Source of the DNA: Polytrichum commune
Lineage: Eukaryota; Streptophyta; Polytrichopsida; Polytrichales; Polytrichaceae
Assembly (NCBI GenBank): GCA_950295325.1
Contig: OX485806.1
Location: 1,550,001 to 1,614,000 of the forward strand
Direction: 5' to 3'
Length of the DNA stretch: 64,000 nt
Made by a program: the position numbers and the translations under genes. Positions 63,983-64,000 of this stretch are shown here, piece by piece (the first letter of the stretch is position 1; each line of letters begins with the position of its first letter). A model generated the notes under the pieces. It was not told the origin of the DNA. It saw only the letters and a program-made list of their open reading frames with translations, and searched no databases.

Positions 63983-64000
63983 CTGCAATAGCAAAGCATG

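Overview
The window is nuclear DNA of a land plant. The genes are split by GT-AG introns, and the coding content is plant-typical: an eIF4A-III helicase gene, a protein with several plant B3 DNA-binding domains, a plant YqaJ-type nuclease and a broken AP2/ERF-like gene. The rest is AT-rich and full of short terminal-inverted-repeat elements, microsatellites and long C/G homopolymers. I cannot name the species. No plasmid, CRISPR, operon or bacterial feature is present.

Layout. 1-5.3 kb: repeats, a dead hAT transposase fragment (1962-2291, minus), a ~0.5 kb foldback element (3876-4372) and two unrecognised exon-like stretches. 5.3-6.7 kb: a YqaJ/PD-(D/E)XK nuclease gene (plus). 8.0-15.4 kb: one seven-coding-exon gene (minus) whose splice phases all agree; it encodes about 1549 aa with four B3 domains and a long tail. 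15.4-17.5 kb: its upstream region. 17.5-43 kb: about 26 kb with no intact gene, holding MITEs, a second dead hAT fragment, a tandem duplication, GC-rich patches and microsatellites. 43.2-43.7 kb: a dead LINE-like fragment. 44.07-47.95 kb: a complete eIF4A-III gene (8 exons, 411 aa) with intron 1 made of a five-fold tandem repeat. 49.1-50.9 kb: an AP2/ERF-like gene broken by a stop codon and by a ~660 bp inverted-repeat insertion. 51-57 kb: repeats and MITEs, including a 606 bp hAT-type MITE with a perfect 8-bp target duplication. 57.6-64 kb: a five-exon SWIM/MULE-type transposase gene (plus) facing a convergent, unrecognised two-exon gene (minus) that runs off the window edge; together they look like one large multi-gene DNA transposon.

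The host genes do not form a functional cluster. eIF4A-III is an RNA helicase of the exon junction complex, the four-B3 protein is probably a nuclear DNA-binding protein, and the YqaJ protein is probably a nuclease. The most notable structures are the four B3 modules each split by a phase-0 intron at the same place, the decoy exon-1 tails repeated inside eIF4A-III intron 1, the occupied/empty-site pair that proves the hAT MITE insertion, and the transposase with an unknown convergent partner gene.

All gene models are read by eye from reading frame, splice consensus and phase. No alignment or database search was run.
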